Shown one piece after another: positions 16,001 to 23,816 of a stretch of 26,502 nucleotides of DNA. Positions within the stretch are counted from its first letter, which is position 1; each line of letters starts with the position of its first letter. A program made the translations under genes and the position numbers. The notes beneath the pieces were generated by a model, which searched no databases, was not told the origin of the DNA, and worked only from the letters and a program-made list of their open reading frames with translations. Origin of the DNA: CAZDEK01 sp964504625 (lineage in GTDB: Bacteria > Patescibacteriota > Saccharimonadia > CAILAD01 > GCA-016700035); NCBI GenBank assembly GCA_964504625.1, contig CAZDEK010000002.1:1-26502 (forward strand), written 5' to 3'.

Positions 16001-17215
16001 GTGACCTATTGTGTGCATCCGATTCGATCCCACCCACGGCTGCAAAAGCTAACGGGGCGCCTGCGGACTGGCATTGCCCATCTAGAAGCTGTCGGTATTG
16101 AGCGCTCCGCTGCCATGATTGCTCTCGGTGTGACGATCTTGGTCGTAGGTTTGATGTTGACCGCTCAGACGCGTCATACTTTTCGGGTATTTGCCGATGA
16201 GAAGCGTGTCGTACAGCTTTCGATTGATGGACAGCGTCGGGTGGTTGTATCGTCGGCTTCAACGGTGAAAGATATCTTGACTGAGCATGGCGTTGCTTTG
16301 AAGTCGGGTGATGTTGTTGAGCCGGATGCCGATACGGTAGTGGACCAGCCTAATTACAATATCAATGTCTATACGGCAAGCCCGGCCGTCGTGGAAGATG
16401 AGGGCAAATTTATTCAAGTTGTGACCGGTTATCGATCAGCGCGTAAGATTGCTGCTGCGGCTGGTGTCACGCTGTATCCAGAGGATAAGGCAGATTTGCA
16501 GCAGGTAAATGACTTCTCCTCGACGCGTACCCTAGGCTATAAGGTCACGATTGATCGGGCTGTACCTGTCCAGCTGATTATCAACGGGCAGCTCGTCAGT
16601 CTGCGCACGCACGCTGAGACAGTTGGCGCCCTGCTGAACGAGCGTCAAATAACCTACAAATCCACAGATCTCCAAGGGGTATCAGCCACTACGCCAGTGG
16701 CTTCAGGGATGCGGGTGGTACTTGCGGAAACAAGTCAAGAGACTGTTACGCAGCTAGAAGACGTGGCGCCTGGCACGCAGACTATCTATGACGCAAATCT
16801 CCCGGCCGGTCAGACCCAAACACGTCGCTCCGGTGTAGCTGGTAGGAAACAGGTGACGTATTTGGTTGATAAGGCGGCTGGTCAAGAGACGAAACGTGCC
16901 GTACTCGAGGAGCGCCTCATCACGCCTGCGATAGATGCGATAGTCGTGCGCGGTACGCGTGCCGCTGTTTCGAGTGGGCCTTCGGCGGAGAAATGGGCGA
17001 AGCTGCGTTTCTGCGAATCTGGTGGCAATTACGCCAATAAGCGTAATCCGCTCTACCGGGGAGCCTACCAGTTTGACTTCCGTACCTGGAATAACTACGG
17101 TGGCTACTATGATCCGGCTGACGCCCCACCTGAAGTACAAGATGCAGCCGCTTTTGCGCTCTATGCCCGTCGCGGTGCGGCGCCATGGCCGGTCTGCGGA
17201 CGTTTTCTTTACTAG
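16001..17215 (+). CDS. RpfB-like resuscitation-promoting factor (DUF348, G5, Rpf domains)
   Basis: At least 404 aa: basic cytoplasmic N-terminus, one membrane helix (about 37-57), DUF348/YabE-type repeats (about 65-127, about 145-165 and about 195-240), a G5 domain (about 243-320) and a C-terminal Rpf lysozyme-like domain (about 328-404) with the catalytic glutamate E339 in RFCESGG, plus GAYQFDFRTWNNYGG and the paired Cys (C338 and C near the end in WPVCGRF). Rpf proteins cleave peptidoglycan and wake dormant actinobacteria; in a TM7-like episymbiont it could act on its own or the host wall (inference). The GTG at 16001 is the only standard start, but the frame is open back to 15905 and a GAGGT motif lies there, so the true start may be earlier. 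rsmA follows after 3 nt. Confidence 0.9.
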   Translation: MTYCVHPIRSHPRLQKLTGRLRTGIAHLEAVGIERSAAMIALGVTILVVGLMLTAQTRHTFRVFADEKRVVQLSIDGQRRVVVSSASTVKDILTEHGVALKSGDVVEPDADTVVDQPNYNINVYTASPAVVEDEGKFIQVVTGYRSARKIAAAAGVTLYPEDKADLQQVNDFSSTRTLGYKVTIDRAVPVQLIINGQLVSLRTHAETVGALLNERQITYKSTDLQGVSATTPVASGMRVVLAETSQETVTQLEDVAPGTQTIYDANLPAGQTQTRRSGVAGRKQVTYLVDKAAGQETKRAVLEERLITPAIDAIVVRGTRAAVSSGPSAEKWAKLRFCESGGNYANKRNPLYRGAYQFDFRTWNNYGGYYDPADAPPEVQDAAAFALYARRGAAPWPVCGRFLY

Positions 17216-17218
17216 TCC

Positions 17219-18037
17219 ATGAGAGTCGCTGATCTCAAAAGCCTGATGGCGAGCTACGGCATCTCGCCTAATAAAAACCTCGGACAGAATTTCCTACTGG
17301 ATGAAACGGTCATCACAGACATGATCGAGGCAGCCCAGGTGCATAGCACGGATACGGTACTTGAAATCGGACCCGGTCTCGGGGTGCTGACGAAAGCGCT
17401 GTCGGCGAAGGCAGGGCAGGTGGTCGTTTATGAGCTCGATCCTAAGCTGGCAGAGTTAATTCGTGGTCAGGCGGTGCCAAATATTCGCGTCGAGGAAGGG
17501 GATGCACTGGACTTACCACTCCCCCCGCGGGGGAGTGGCGCACTCCCCTATAAAATCGTGGCGAACATCCCCTATTCCATCACTGGTCCCCTGCTCCGCC
17601 GCTGGCTGGCGGCCAATCCCGCGCCGATTTCACTGACGGTGCTCGTGCAGGCAGAAGTAGCCGAGCGGATATGCGCGCAGCCAGGGCAGATGAGCATTTT
17701 GTCGGTGGTGACACAGCTACATGGCGAGCCACGACTGGTGAGGTGGGTGCCGGCCGAGGCGTTCTATCCGGCGCCGAAGGTTGATTCGGCGGTTGTGCAC
17801 GTTGATGTATCGGCCGGACTGAAACTGGATGTCGATGAGGTCCGCTTCATGCGCCTGGTGAAATTTGGCTTCGCCCAGAAGCGTAAGCAGCTGAAAAATA
17901 CGCTAGCGGCGGGCTTACACAAGGATCCCGCTGAGATCGAGCTGATCTTGCGTGATGCAGGGCTGTCTGCTACAGTGCGGGCGCAAGAGTTGTCGCTGGA
18001 GGACTGGAAACGCCTCTATGACTTTTTCGAAAAGTAG
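17219..18037 (+). CDS. rsmA: 16S rRNA (adenine1518/1519-N6) dimethyltransferase
   Basis: A 272-aa SAM-dependent enzyme that dimethylates two adjacent adenines in the 3' hairpin of 16S rRNA. Motifs: NKNLGQNFLLDE at the N-terminus, motif I VLEIGPGLGVLT, VVVYELD, motif IV NIPYSITGPLL and a C-terminal domain with FGFAQKRKQLKNTL. Between motif III and motif IV, residues about 99-110 (LPLPPRGSGALPY) are encoded by a GC-rich perfect palindrome (17516-17538), which looks like a small in-frame insertion. It lies 3 nt after the rpf gene. The same rpf/yabE-rsmA order occurs in actinobacteria and firmicutes. Confidence 0.96.
   Translation: MRVADLKSLMASYGISPNKNLGQNFLLDETVITDMIEAAQVHSTDTVLEIGPGLGVLTKALSAKAGQVVVYELDPKLAELIRGQAVPNIRVEEGDALDLPLPPRGSGALPYKIVANIPYSITGPLLRRWLAANPAPISLTVLVQAEVAERICAQPGQMSILSVVTQLHGEPRLVRWVPAEAFYPAPKVDSAVVHVDVSAGLKLDVDEVRFMRLVKFGFAQKRKQLKNTLAAGLHKDPAEIELILRDAGLSATVRAQELSLEDWKRLYDFFEK
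17516..17538. repeat. Perfect palindrome inside rsmA
   Basis: CCACTCCCCC at 17516-17525 is perfectly complementary to GGGGGAGTGG at 17529-17538 around CGC. A third partial copy, CACTCCCC, follows at 17541-17548. It lies in the coding region and keeps the frame. Confidence 0.85.
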
Positions 18038-18058
18038 CACCTAGCAAAAGGGGTCGTC

Positions 18059-18349
18059 ATGGCTACTGCAGGTATGTCTCAGCCGTTGCTGTGTAGACTT
18101 GGGCTGCATAGGTTTGATGCTTATGATGCGGCCTGGTTCAGTCGGGTAAGAGTATGCAGCCGTTGCAACCAGCCCCAGTCTCAGCAAGAAGCCGACAAGC
18201 TTGCCCTCGAGCGCGAGCTTTGGGGTGAAGTCTCATCGGTTTACACAGAGGTGAATGACGCCGAAATGCAGCGTCATCTGAGACTCTCCTGGGTTTATTC
18301 TCATCTCAACGACATACCGATGAGAGGCCGCCGGCCACGCCCTGTTTGA
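18059..18349 (+). CDS. Small protein with Cys/His zinc-ribbon-like motif
   Basis: A 96-aa protein. Its first part has C12-x4-H17-x15-C33-x2-C36 (LLCRLGLHRF...VCSRCNQPQ), a pattern seen in small putative zinc-binding proteins of the LCxLGxHxW...CxRCG type. The rest is a charged helix (about 40-65) and a basic tail ending RGRRPRPV. AAAGGGG lies about 6 nt before the ATG. It starts 21 nt after rsmA and probably shares its transcript. A strong terminator follows at 18377-18409. Function unknown; nucleic-acid binding is possible from the basic tail and metal motif. Confidence 0.75.
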   Translation: MATAGMSQPLLCRLGLHRFDAYDAAWFSRVRVCSRCNQPQSQQEADKLALERELWGEVSSVYTEVNDAEMQRHLRLSWVYSHLNDIPMRGRRPRPV

Positions 18350-18376
18350 GCGCACAATTAGCTTGATATACATAAT

Positions 18377-18409
18377 GGCCGAGAGAATATTTTCTCGGTC
18401 TTTTCTTCT
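18377..18409 (+). terminator. Intrinsic terminator after the zinc-ribbon gene
   Basis: GGCCGAGA at 18377-18384 pairs with TCTCGGTC at 18393-18400 (one G.T), followed by TTTTCTTCT. It ends the rpf-rsmA-zinc-ribbon unit. Confidence 0.85.
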
Positions 18410-18431
18410 GCTTACCAGATAGTGGCTATGC

Positions 18432-18437
18432 TAGAAT
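18432..18437 (+). promoter_or_regulatory. Extended -10 of the transglutaminase-like gene, likely leaderless
   Basis: TATGCTAGAAT holds a TGn extended -10 with TAGAAT ending 7 nt before the ATG at 18445. It decides that start over the ATG at 18436, which lies inside the hexamer. Confidence 0.6.
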
Positions 18438-18444
18438 GAGGGAT

Positions 18445-20469
18445 ATGCGAAGTACGCGACGCTGGGTTCGAGTTACAGCCATGATGGTGATGTGGATGGT
18501 TATGTTGATTTTGTTGGCATGTTCATTGCGCGCACGCGCGGCTCAGGATTTTTCATATGCTATTGACTTGACCTATCGCTTGGATGCAAGTGGGACGACC
18601 CGCGTGGTGGCAAATTACAAAGTCACCAATAATCAACCAGATCGTATCCTTGATCTTATTAAGATTGCAGCTCCGACTGATGAGGTGAAAAATCTGAAAG
18701 CCACGATGGCGGATGGTCGGTCGATTCGTACTGCGACAGCTGAAAAGACTACTGCCAACCCTGGATATAACTATAAATATCAAGAGATTACTGTGGATTT
18801 CGACACCGCTCCGGCTGGCCGAGGGGCAGTGCTGAATTTCACTATTAGCTATGACACGACCGAGCTGATGGATAATAAGGGGCCGAGTAAGGCTTTTTAC
18901 GTACCGAGCTTAGCCCAGATTGGCGATAATGAGAGCTACACCGTCAATGTCTCGGTGCCACAGGGTTTTGGCAAGCTGATCTCAACAGGGGTCATGCCTG
19001 AGATTAATGGCGCTGACGGCAACCTCATCCGCTACACTTTTACAAAGCCAGGTGAGCTGAAGCGTTCGACGACCCTGATCTTTGGTGACTCGACGGTGTA
19101 CAATGCAGACTTTGCATTTCCCTTAACGAATGATTCGGCTCAAACCAAGACGATGACGGTGACACTACCGCCAGACACATCGACGCAGAAAGTCTTCATT
19201 CGTAAGTTAGAGCCAGCCCCGAATGCTACCCGACTCGACCAAGATGGCAATATCCTAGCCGACTACACTGTTCCAGCGCGGACCAAACTCGTCGTGCATA
19301 CAGATATTGCCGCCTCAATCCGCTATGCCGAGTATGATTTGGCGAAAGGTGGCGAGATGAAGGATATCCCAGCCGATCTCAAGAAGAACTATACGGGAGC
19401 GACACGGTATTGGCAGACGACGAATCCTGAGCTCCAGAAGAAAGCTGTCCAAGCTACAGCCGGAACCGACAAGGTTGTTGATAAAGTGCGGGCGCTGCAT
19501 AAGTTGACGATTGATACCCTGACCTACAACAACGAAAAGATTAAGTACAACATTCGCCAGGGCAGCACGAAGGCTTTGGAGAACCCCGATAATGCCGTTT
19601 GTCTTGAGTATTCAGATCTGATGATTGCACTCTTGCGTAGTCAGGGAATTCCAGCACGTATGCCGGTTGGCTATGCCTACGCGGGCAATCTCAAGCAGTC
19701 AAAGGCAGTAGCTGATTCCTTGCATAGCTGGGTGGAGGCCTATGTACCAGGGGTAGGCTGGATGAACCTTGATCCGACATGGGGTGAGAAGTTTGACAAC
19801 TTTGGCAAGAGTGATCTCGATCACTTCGCTTTCGCTATCTGGGGAGTGAATGACGCTAGACCAGCTGCAGTTATGACGGGCGACCAAGATTCAGATTATC
19901 AATACGAAGATACGAAAATCAGTTATGCGGCTGATTTCCCGCAAGCCACTATTGCTGGTCGAGCAAAGTTGCACCAGTATGTACTCTTTCCCGGCATTGT
20001 GATGACCCGTTATGAACTTCAGGCGCCAGAAAATGTCGCTGGCGATAAATATGCGGTCCTCCTCAAGACAGGCTCGAATCGTAAAACGTATCAGGTTGGT
20101 TCTTTAGCGCCTCAACAGAAGTTTGCACAGACAGTCTTTACGTTGGGTGGTAATTATACCGCCAAGGCCGAACTGGTATTCGTTCAGGCCGGTGATGATG
20201 GAGAACAGACGCTTGCAGCGGCCAGTGCCGAGCCACAATGGTGGCCGATGATACTCATTCTCCTATCTCTATCTGGAGTTGCAGCCTTGATTTTGGTAGA
20301 ATGGTGGCTCAAGCGAAGGCAGACCCCACCAGCATATGAGCCCCCTATGGCGCATTCGTCCATTGCGACGAATCTAGAGGCTCCTTTACCGGTGGTGGAA
20401 GAGCCGGCTGAAGCAAAACAAGTTCACCACACGAAGTCTCATCATGACAACTCACGATCATCCAGCTAA
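18445..20469 (+). CDS. Membrane-bound transglutaminase-like protein
   Basis: A 674-aa protein: N-terminal signal or membrane segment (about 9-28), a large extracytoplasmic beta-rich region (about 32-300), a transglutaminase-like core (about 340-460) with an apparent catalytic triad C386 (NAVCLEYSDL), H427 (DSLHSWVEAY) and D443 (MNLDPTWGE), a further beta domain, a C-terminal membrane helix (about 596-618, WWPMILILLSLSGVAALILV) and a His/Ser-rich tail. Family members act as peptidases or cross-linkers of surface proteins; the substrate here is unknown. The ATG at 18445 is chosen because a -10 hexamer lies 7 nt before it. The 3' end overlaps metG by 26 nt. Confidence 0.88.
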   Translation: MRSTRRWVRVTAMMVMWMVMLILLACSLRARAAQDFSYAIDLTYRLDASGTTRVVANYKVTNNQPDRILDLIKIAAPTDEVKNLKATMADGRSIRTATAEKTTANPGYNYKYQEITVDFDTAPAGRGAVLNFTISYDTTELMDNKGPSKAFYVPSLAQIGDNESYTVNVSVPQGFGKLISTGVMPEINGADGNLIRYTFTKPGELKRSTTLIFGDSTVYNADFAFPLTNDSAQTKTMTVTLPPDTSTQKVFIRKLEPAPNATRLDQDGNILADYTVPARTKLVVHTDIAASIRYAEYDLAKGGEMKDIPADLKKNYTGATRYWQTTNPELQKKAVQATAGTDKVVDKVRALHKLTIDTLTYNNEKIKYNIRQGSTKALENPDNAVCLEYSDLMIALLRSQGIPARMPVGYAYAGNLKQSKAVADSLHSWVEAYVPGVGWMNLDPTWGEKFDNFGKSDLDHFAFAIWGVNDARPAAVMTGDQDSDYQYEDTKISYAADFPQATIAGRAKLHQYVLFPGIVMTRYELQAPENVAGDKYAVLLKTGSNRKTYQVGSLAPQQKFAQTVFTLGGNYTAKAELVFVQAGDDGEQTLAAASAEPQWWPMILILLSLSGVAALILVEWWLKRRQTPPAYEPPMAHSSIATNLEAPLPVVEEPAEAKQVHHTKSHHDNSRSSS

Positions 20470-21898
20470 AACATTCTTTATCACGACACCGATCTACTAT
20501 ATCAATGACCGGCCTCATATTGGCCATGCGTATTCCACGATCGCTGCCGACACGCTTGCACGCTATTGGCGGGCTCAACTCGGACCGGAGAATGTCAAAT
20601 TTTCGACTGGAACCGATGAGAACTCAAAAAAGACTGAGGAGGCAGCTCGCGAAGCTGGCAAGGCTATCGCTAACTATACGAATGAAATGGCTGACGTATG
20701 GCGGGGCACGTGGGACAAGCTCAATATTAGCTATGATGACTTCATCCGCACGTCTGAACTACGTCACAAGCGAGCGGCGCAGCATCTCGTGCAGGCCATC
20801 TATGACGCTGGCGATGTCACAAAGGGGACCTACGAAGGCCCGTATTGCTTCCGTTGTGAGGCTTTTTATAAGGAAGATGAGCTGATTGATGGTTGCTGTC
20901 CGGTACATAAAAAAGACGTCGAAATCGTCTCCGAGGAAAACTATTTCTTTGATCTGCCAAAATATACAGATCAAGTACGCCAGGCAATTGTGTCCGGCGA
21001 ATTTGATGTCCAGCCACAAGCCAGGCGCAATGAGGTGTTGTCTTTCATTGATCAGGGCTTAGAGCCAATCTCAATTTCTCGTGCTAACCAAGAGATTGGT
21101 ATCCCGTTGCCATTTGATGCGACACAGCGTACGTATGTCTGGGTTGAGGCACTGATTAACTACTTGACTGTGGCGGGGTATCCAGATGAGGGCTACACCA
21201 AGTGGTGGGATAATGTCACCCACATCGTTGGTAAGGATATTATTAAGTTTCACTGCATCATTTGGCCGGCTATGCTGCTGTCGGCAGGGGTGAAGTTACC
21301 GAAGCGAATCTTTGCGCATGGCTTCTTCACGATCGATGGTGAGAAGATTTCGAAGAGCCTGGGGAATGCGATTGACCCGGTCGAGCTGGCTGAGCGCTAC
21401 GGTACGGATGCGCTGCGCTATTACTTGTTGCGCGAGATTCCGTTTGGCGCGGATGGGAATTTCTCCAATGATCGGTTTCGCGAAGTCTATGCATCTGATT
21501 TAGCGAATACATTAGGTAATCTCGTGCAGCGCACAGCGGCGATGCTAGTTCGCTACAACGATGGTGACTATGCGGTTAGTCTACGGCGAGAAGGTGATGT
21601 TGAGACGAACACCCTCAAATCCTTAGCATTTGATAAATATTTACAGGCTTTGTTTGAGCATTATGGCACGCAGAATAACCAGTATCTCGAGCAAGAAAAG
21701 CCTTGGGAGAAGGCGAAAGTCGATCTGTCTGCTGCCGTACAGGCACTTTCAGAAGTAGCTACCGAGCTGGCGGATTTACCGCGTGCTTTAGGGCCAGTTT
21801 TACCTCAGACCGCAGAGAAGCTAGGGCAAATCTTTTCTGGTGGGCAAGTTGATACTTCGGTTGGTGTGCTGTTCCCGCGTGTTGATGAGGTAGCCTAG
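20444..21898 (+). CDS. metG: Methionine-tRNA ligase
   Basis: A 484-aa class I aminoacyl-tRNA synthetase charging tRNA-Met. HIGH motif at 25-28 (PHIGHAYS), KMSKS motif as KISKS at 301-305 (DGEKISKSLGN). A connective-peptide zinc segment reads YCFRCEAFYKEDELIDGCCPVH. The anticodon-binding alpha domain occupies about 350-484. There is no C-terminal tRNA-binding appendix, a short form common in reduced genomes. The start lies inside the preceding gene (26-nt overlap), and no Shine-Dalgarno is clear, so translation is probably coupled. It ends TAG overlapping the GTG of tatD. Confidence 0.97.
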   Translation: MTTHDHPAKTFFITTPIYYINDRPHIGHAYSTIAADTLARYWRAQLGPENVKFSTGTDENSKKTEEAAREAGKAIANYTNEMADVWRGTWDKLNISYDDFIRTSELRHKRAAQHLVQAIYDAGDVTKGTYEGPYCFRCEAFYKEDELIDGCCPVHKKDVEIVSEENYFFDLPKYTDQVRQAIVSGEFDVQPQARRNEVLSFIDQGLEPISISRANQEIGIPLPFDATQRTYVWVEALINYLTVAGYPDEGYTKWWDNVTHIVGKDIIKFHCIIWPAMLLSAGVKLPKRIFAHGFFTIDGEKISKSLGNAIDPVELAERYGTDALRYYLLREIPFGADGNFSNDRFREVYASDLANTLGNLVQRTAAMLVRYNDGDYAVSLRREGDVETNTLKSLAFDKYLQALFEHYGTQNNQYLEQEKPWEKAKVDLSAAVQALSEVATELADLPRALGPVLPQTAEKLGQIFSGGQVDTSVGVLFPRVDEVA

Positions 21899-22662
21899 TG
21901 TTTGACACTCACGCACACCTCCATTTTACGGAGGCCTTTCTGGACGCCGATGATGTACTGGGGCGTGCAGCCGAGGCGGGCATCACTGCCATCGTCAATG
22001 TCGGCGTAGACCCAGACGACAGTAAGCGGGCAATCAAGTTCGCGCAGCGTGAATCTCCTGTCAGGCTATATGCCACAGCTGGCCTCCACCCCCATGAAGC
22101 ATCACGCGGTGATGATGGACTCAAGGGTATACGGCAGCTCGCGAGCGCCGTAATTGCGATTGGTGAGTGTGGCTTAGACTATTATAAAAATCACTCGACG
22201 AAAGAAGAGCAGGACCGAGCGCTACGGATGCAGATCGAGCTTGCGATAGAGCACAGTCTACCACTGATCTTTCATGTTCGTGACGCTTGGGACGATTTTT
22301 TTGCTGCACTCAGGGATTATCCGACGGTACGGGGTATTATTCACAGCTTTACGGGTCACCAGGCTGAGGTAGAGCGCGCCTTAGCCCATACCGGGGAGCT
22401 GTATTTCGGGCTGAATGGCATTATGACATTTACTAAAGATGATGCGCAGCTATTGGCCGCCAAAGCAGTGCCGGTCGAACGGTTTGTTTTGGAAACTGAT
22501 TGCCCATATCTAGCCCCGGTGCCGTATCGCGGTAAGCGAAACGAACCAGCCTATGTGCCGGCAATAGCTGAGTTCTTGGCCAGGCTACGTGGGGAGACTA
22601 TTCAGGAGCTGTCTACAAATACCACGGCGAATGCCGAGCGGATATTCGGGATCCGAGCGTGA
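21898..22662 (+). CDS. tatD: TatD-family metal-dependent hydrolase (DNase)
   Basis: A 254-aa TIM-barrel hydrolase with metal ligands in FDTHAHLH, GECGLDYYK, FHVRDAW, IHSFTGH and ETDCPYLAP followed by YRGKRNEP. TatD enzymes are 3'-5' exonucleases on DNA, with proposed roles in repair and in D-aminoacyl-tRNA or quality control. The start is GTG, sharing one base with the metG stop (TAGTG), and the 3' end overlaps the desulfurase by 4 nt (GTGA). metG-tatD order is common in many bacteria. Confidence 0.95.
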   Translation: MFDTHAHLHFTEAFLDADDVLGRAAEAGITAIVNVGVDPDDSKRAIKFAQRESPVRLYATAGLHPHEASRGDDGLKGIRQLASAVIAIGECGLDYYKNHSTKEEQDRALRMQIELAIEHSLPLIFHVRDAWDDFFAALRDYPTVRGIIHSFTGHQAEVERALAHTGELYFGLNGIMTFTKDDAQLLAAKAVPVERFVLETDCPYLAPVPYRGKRNEPAYVPAIAEFLARLRGETIQELSTNTTANAERIFGIRA

Positions 22663-23816
22663 AGCGACATTATTTTGATTATGCTGCTGCAACGCCGCTA
22701 GACACTGATGCGGCGGCTGCAATGCGCGCAGCAGAAGCGCAGTTTGCAAACCCGAGCAGTCTACACGCCGAGGGGCAGGCGGCTAAGGTCGCTCTTGAGT
22801 CGGCGCGCAAAGCGGTGGCTAAGGTGCTAGGTGCGCGTCACTCTGAGATTATTTTTACCTCGAGTGCGACCGAAGCTGATAATTTGGCTATTCTTGGCAC
22901 GATCACTGCCTGTGGTCAGCCGAAAGCCCGAGTCGTCACGCTCGCGACCGAGCATGCGGCTGTGCGGGCGTGTACGAATGTGGTCAAGGCCAGTGGCTAT
23001 GAGGTGATTGATGCTGGCATCGATGCCACAGGGCTTGTGGCGGCTGCTGAGATAGAGAAGCGGATTACGGACACGACTATTCTTATCACTATTTCGATGG
23101 CGACGAGTGAAATCGGTACTTTGCAGCCGATTGCCGAAATCGGTCGAGTTGTCCGCGCGGTGCGTGGTGATCGCGCGCGGCGGGGGATAGCAACACCGAT
23201 CGTCTTGCATAGTGATGCATCAGCTTGCGCTGGGTTATTGCCACTCTCAGTCGATCGGTTAGGGGTGGATCTGATGACACTCTCGAGTCCGAAAGTCTAC
23301 GGACCGCATGGCGCCGCCGCCCTATATGTGGCCGCTGGCACGCCTCTGACGCCGTTAATCATTGGCGGTGGGCAAGAATCCAGCTTGCGGGCCGGAACGC
23401 CAAATCTTCCTGCGATCGCTGGCTTTGCGGCTGCGCTTACCAAGGCAGAGCGCATGCGTCGTGAAGAGGCTCATCGATTAGCCGAATTGCGTGATCAACT
23501 CTGGGGCTTACTCAAGGATCTGGATGATATTGTGCGGAATGGCCATCCCAAAAAGAGCTTGGCGAATATTCTTAATGTATCCTTTCCTGAACGCGATGGG
23601 GAAGTTTTAGCTCTGCAGTTAGACGCCGCTGGTTTTGCGGTTGCTACAGGTGCAGCCTGCGCCGAATCATCACAGACGCCGAGCCACGTAGTTTTAGCAA
23701 TTGGTCGGACGGAAAGTCAGGCTCAGGGTAGTTTACGCATTTCACTCGGCCGTGACACGACTCAAGCCGATGTCAAAGCCTTGGCTCAGGAAATTCGTGC
23801 CATAATCAACGCATGA
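22659..23816 (+). CDS. Cysteine desulfurase (NifS/IscS-like), divergent PLP pocket
   Basis: A 385-aa PLP enzyme taking sulfur from cysteine. It keeps the Schiff-base lysine K212 (SSPKVYGPHG), the persulfide cysteine C334 (ATGAACAESS), TEH (H99), HSDAS with the PLP-ring aspartate D186, and RAGT. Compared with E. coli IscS, three pocket positions differ as I align them: the NN of VNNEIG is TS (149-150), the Q after the Asp is Ala, and the His before the Lys is Pro. A GTG start overlaps tatD by 4 nt, and the end overlaps the next gene by 4 nt. MnmA lies 1.5 kb downstream, so tRNA 2-thiolation is the likely job; no IscU or SufU is in the window. Confidence 0.93.
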   Translation: MKRHYFDYAAATPLDTDAAAAMRAAEAQFANPSSLHAEGQAAKVALESARKAVAKVLGARHSEIIFTSSATEADNLAILGTITACGQPKARVVTLATEHAAVRACTNVVKASGYEVIDAGIDATGLVAAAEIEKRITDTTILITISMATSEIGTLQPIAEIGRVVRAVRGDRARRGIATPIVLHSDASACAGLLPLSVDRLGVDLMTLSSPKVYGPHGAAALYVAAGTPLTPLIIGGGQESSLRAGTPNLPAIAGFAAALTKAERMRREEAHRLAELRDQLWGLLKDLDDIVRNGHPKKSLANILNVSFPERDGEVLALQLDAAGFAVATGAACAESSQTPSHVVLAIGRTESQAQGSLRISLGRDTTQADVKALAQEIRAIINA

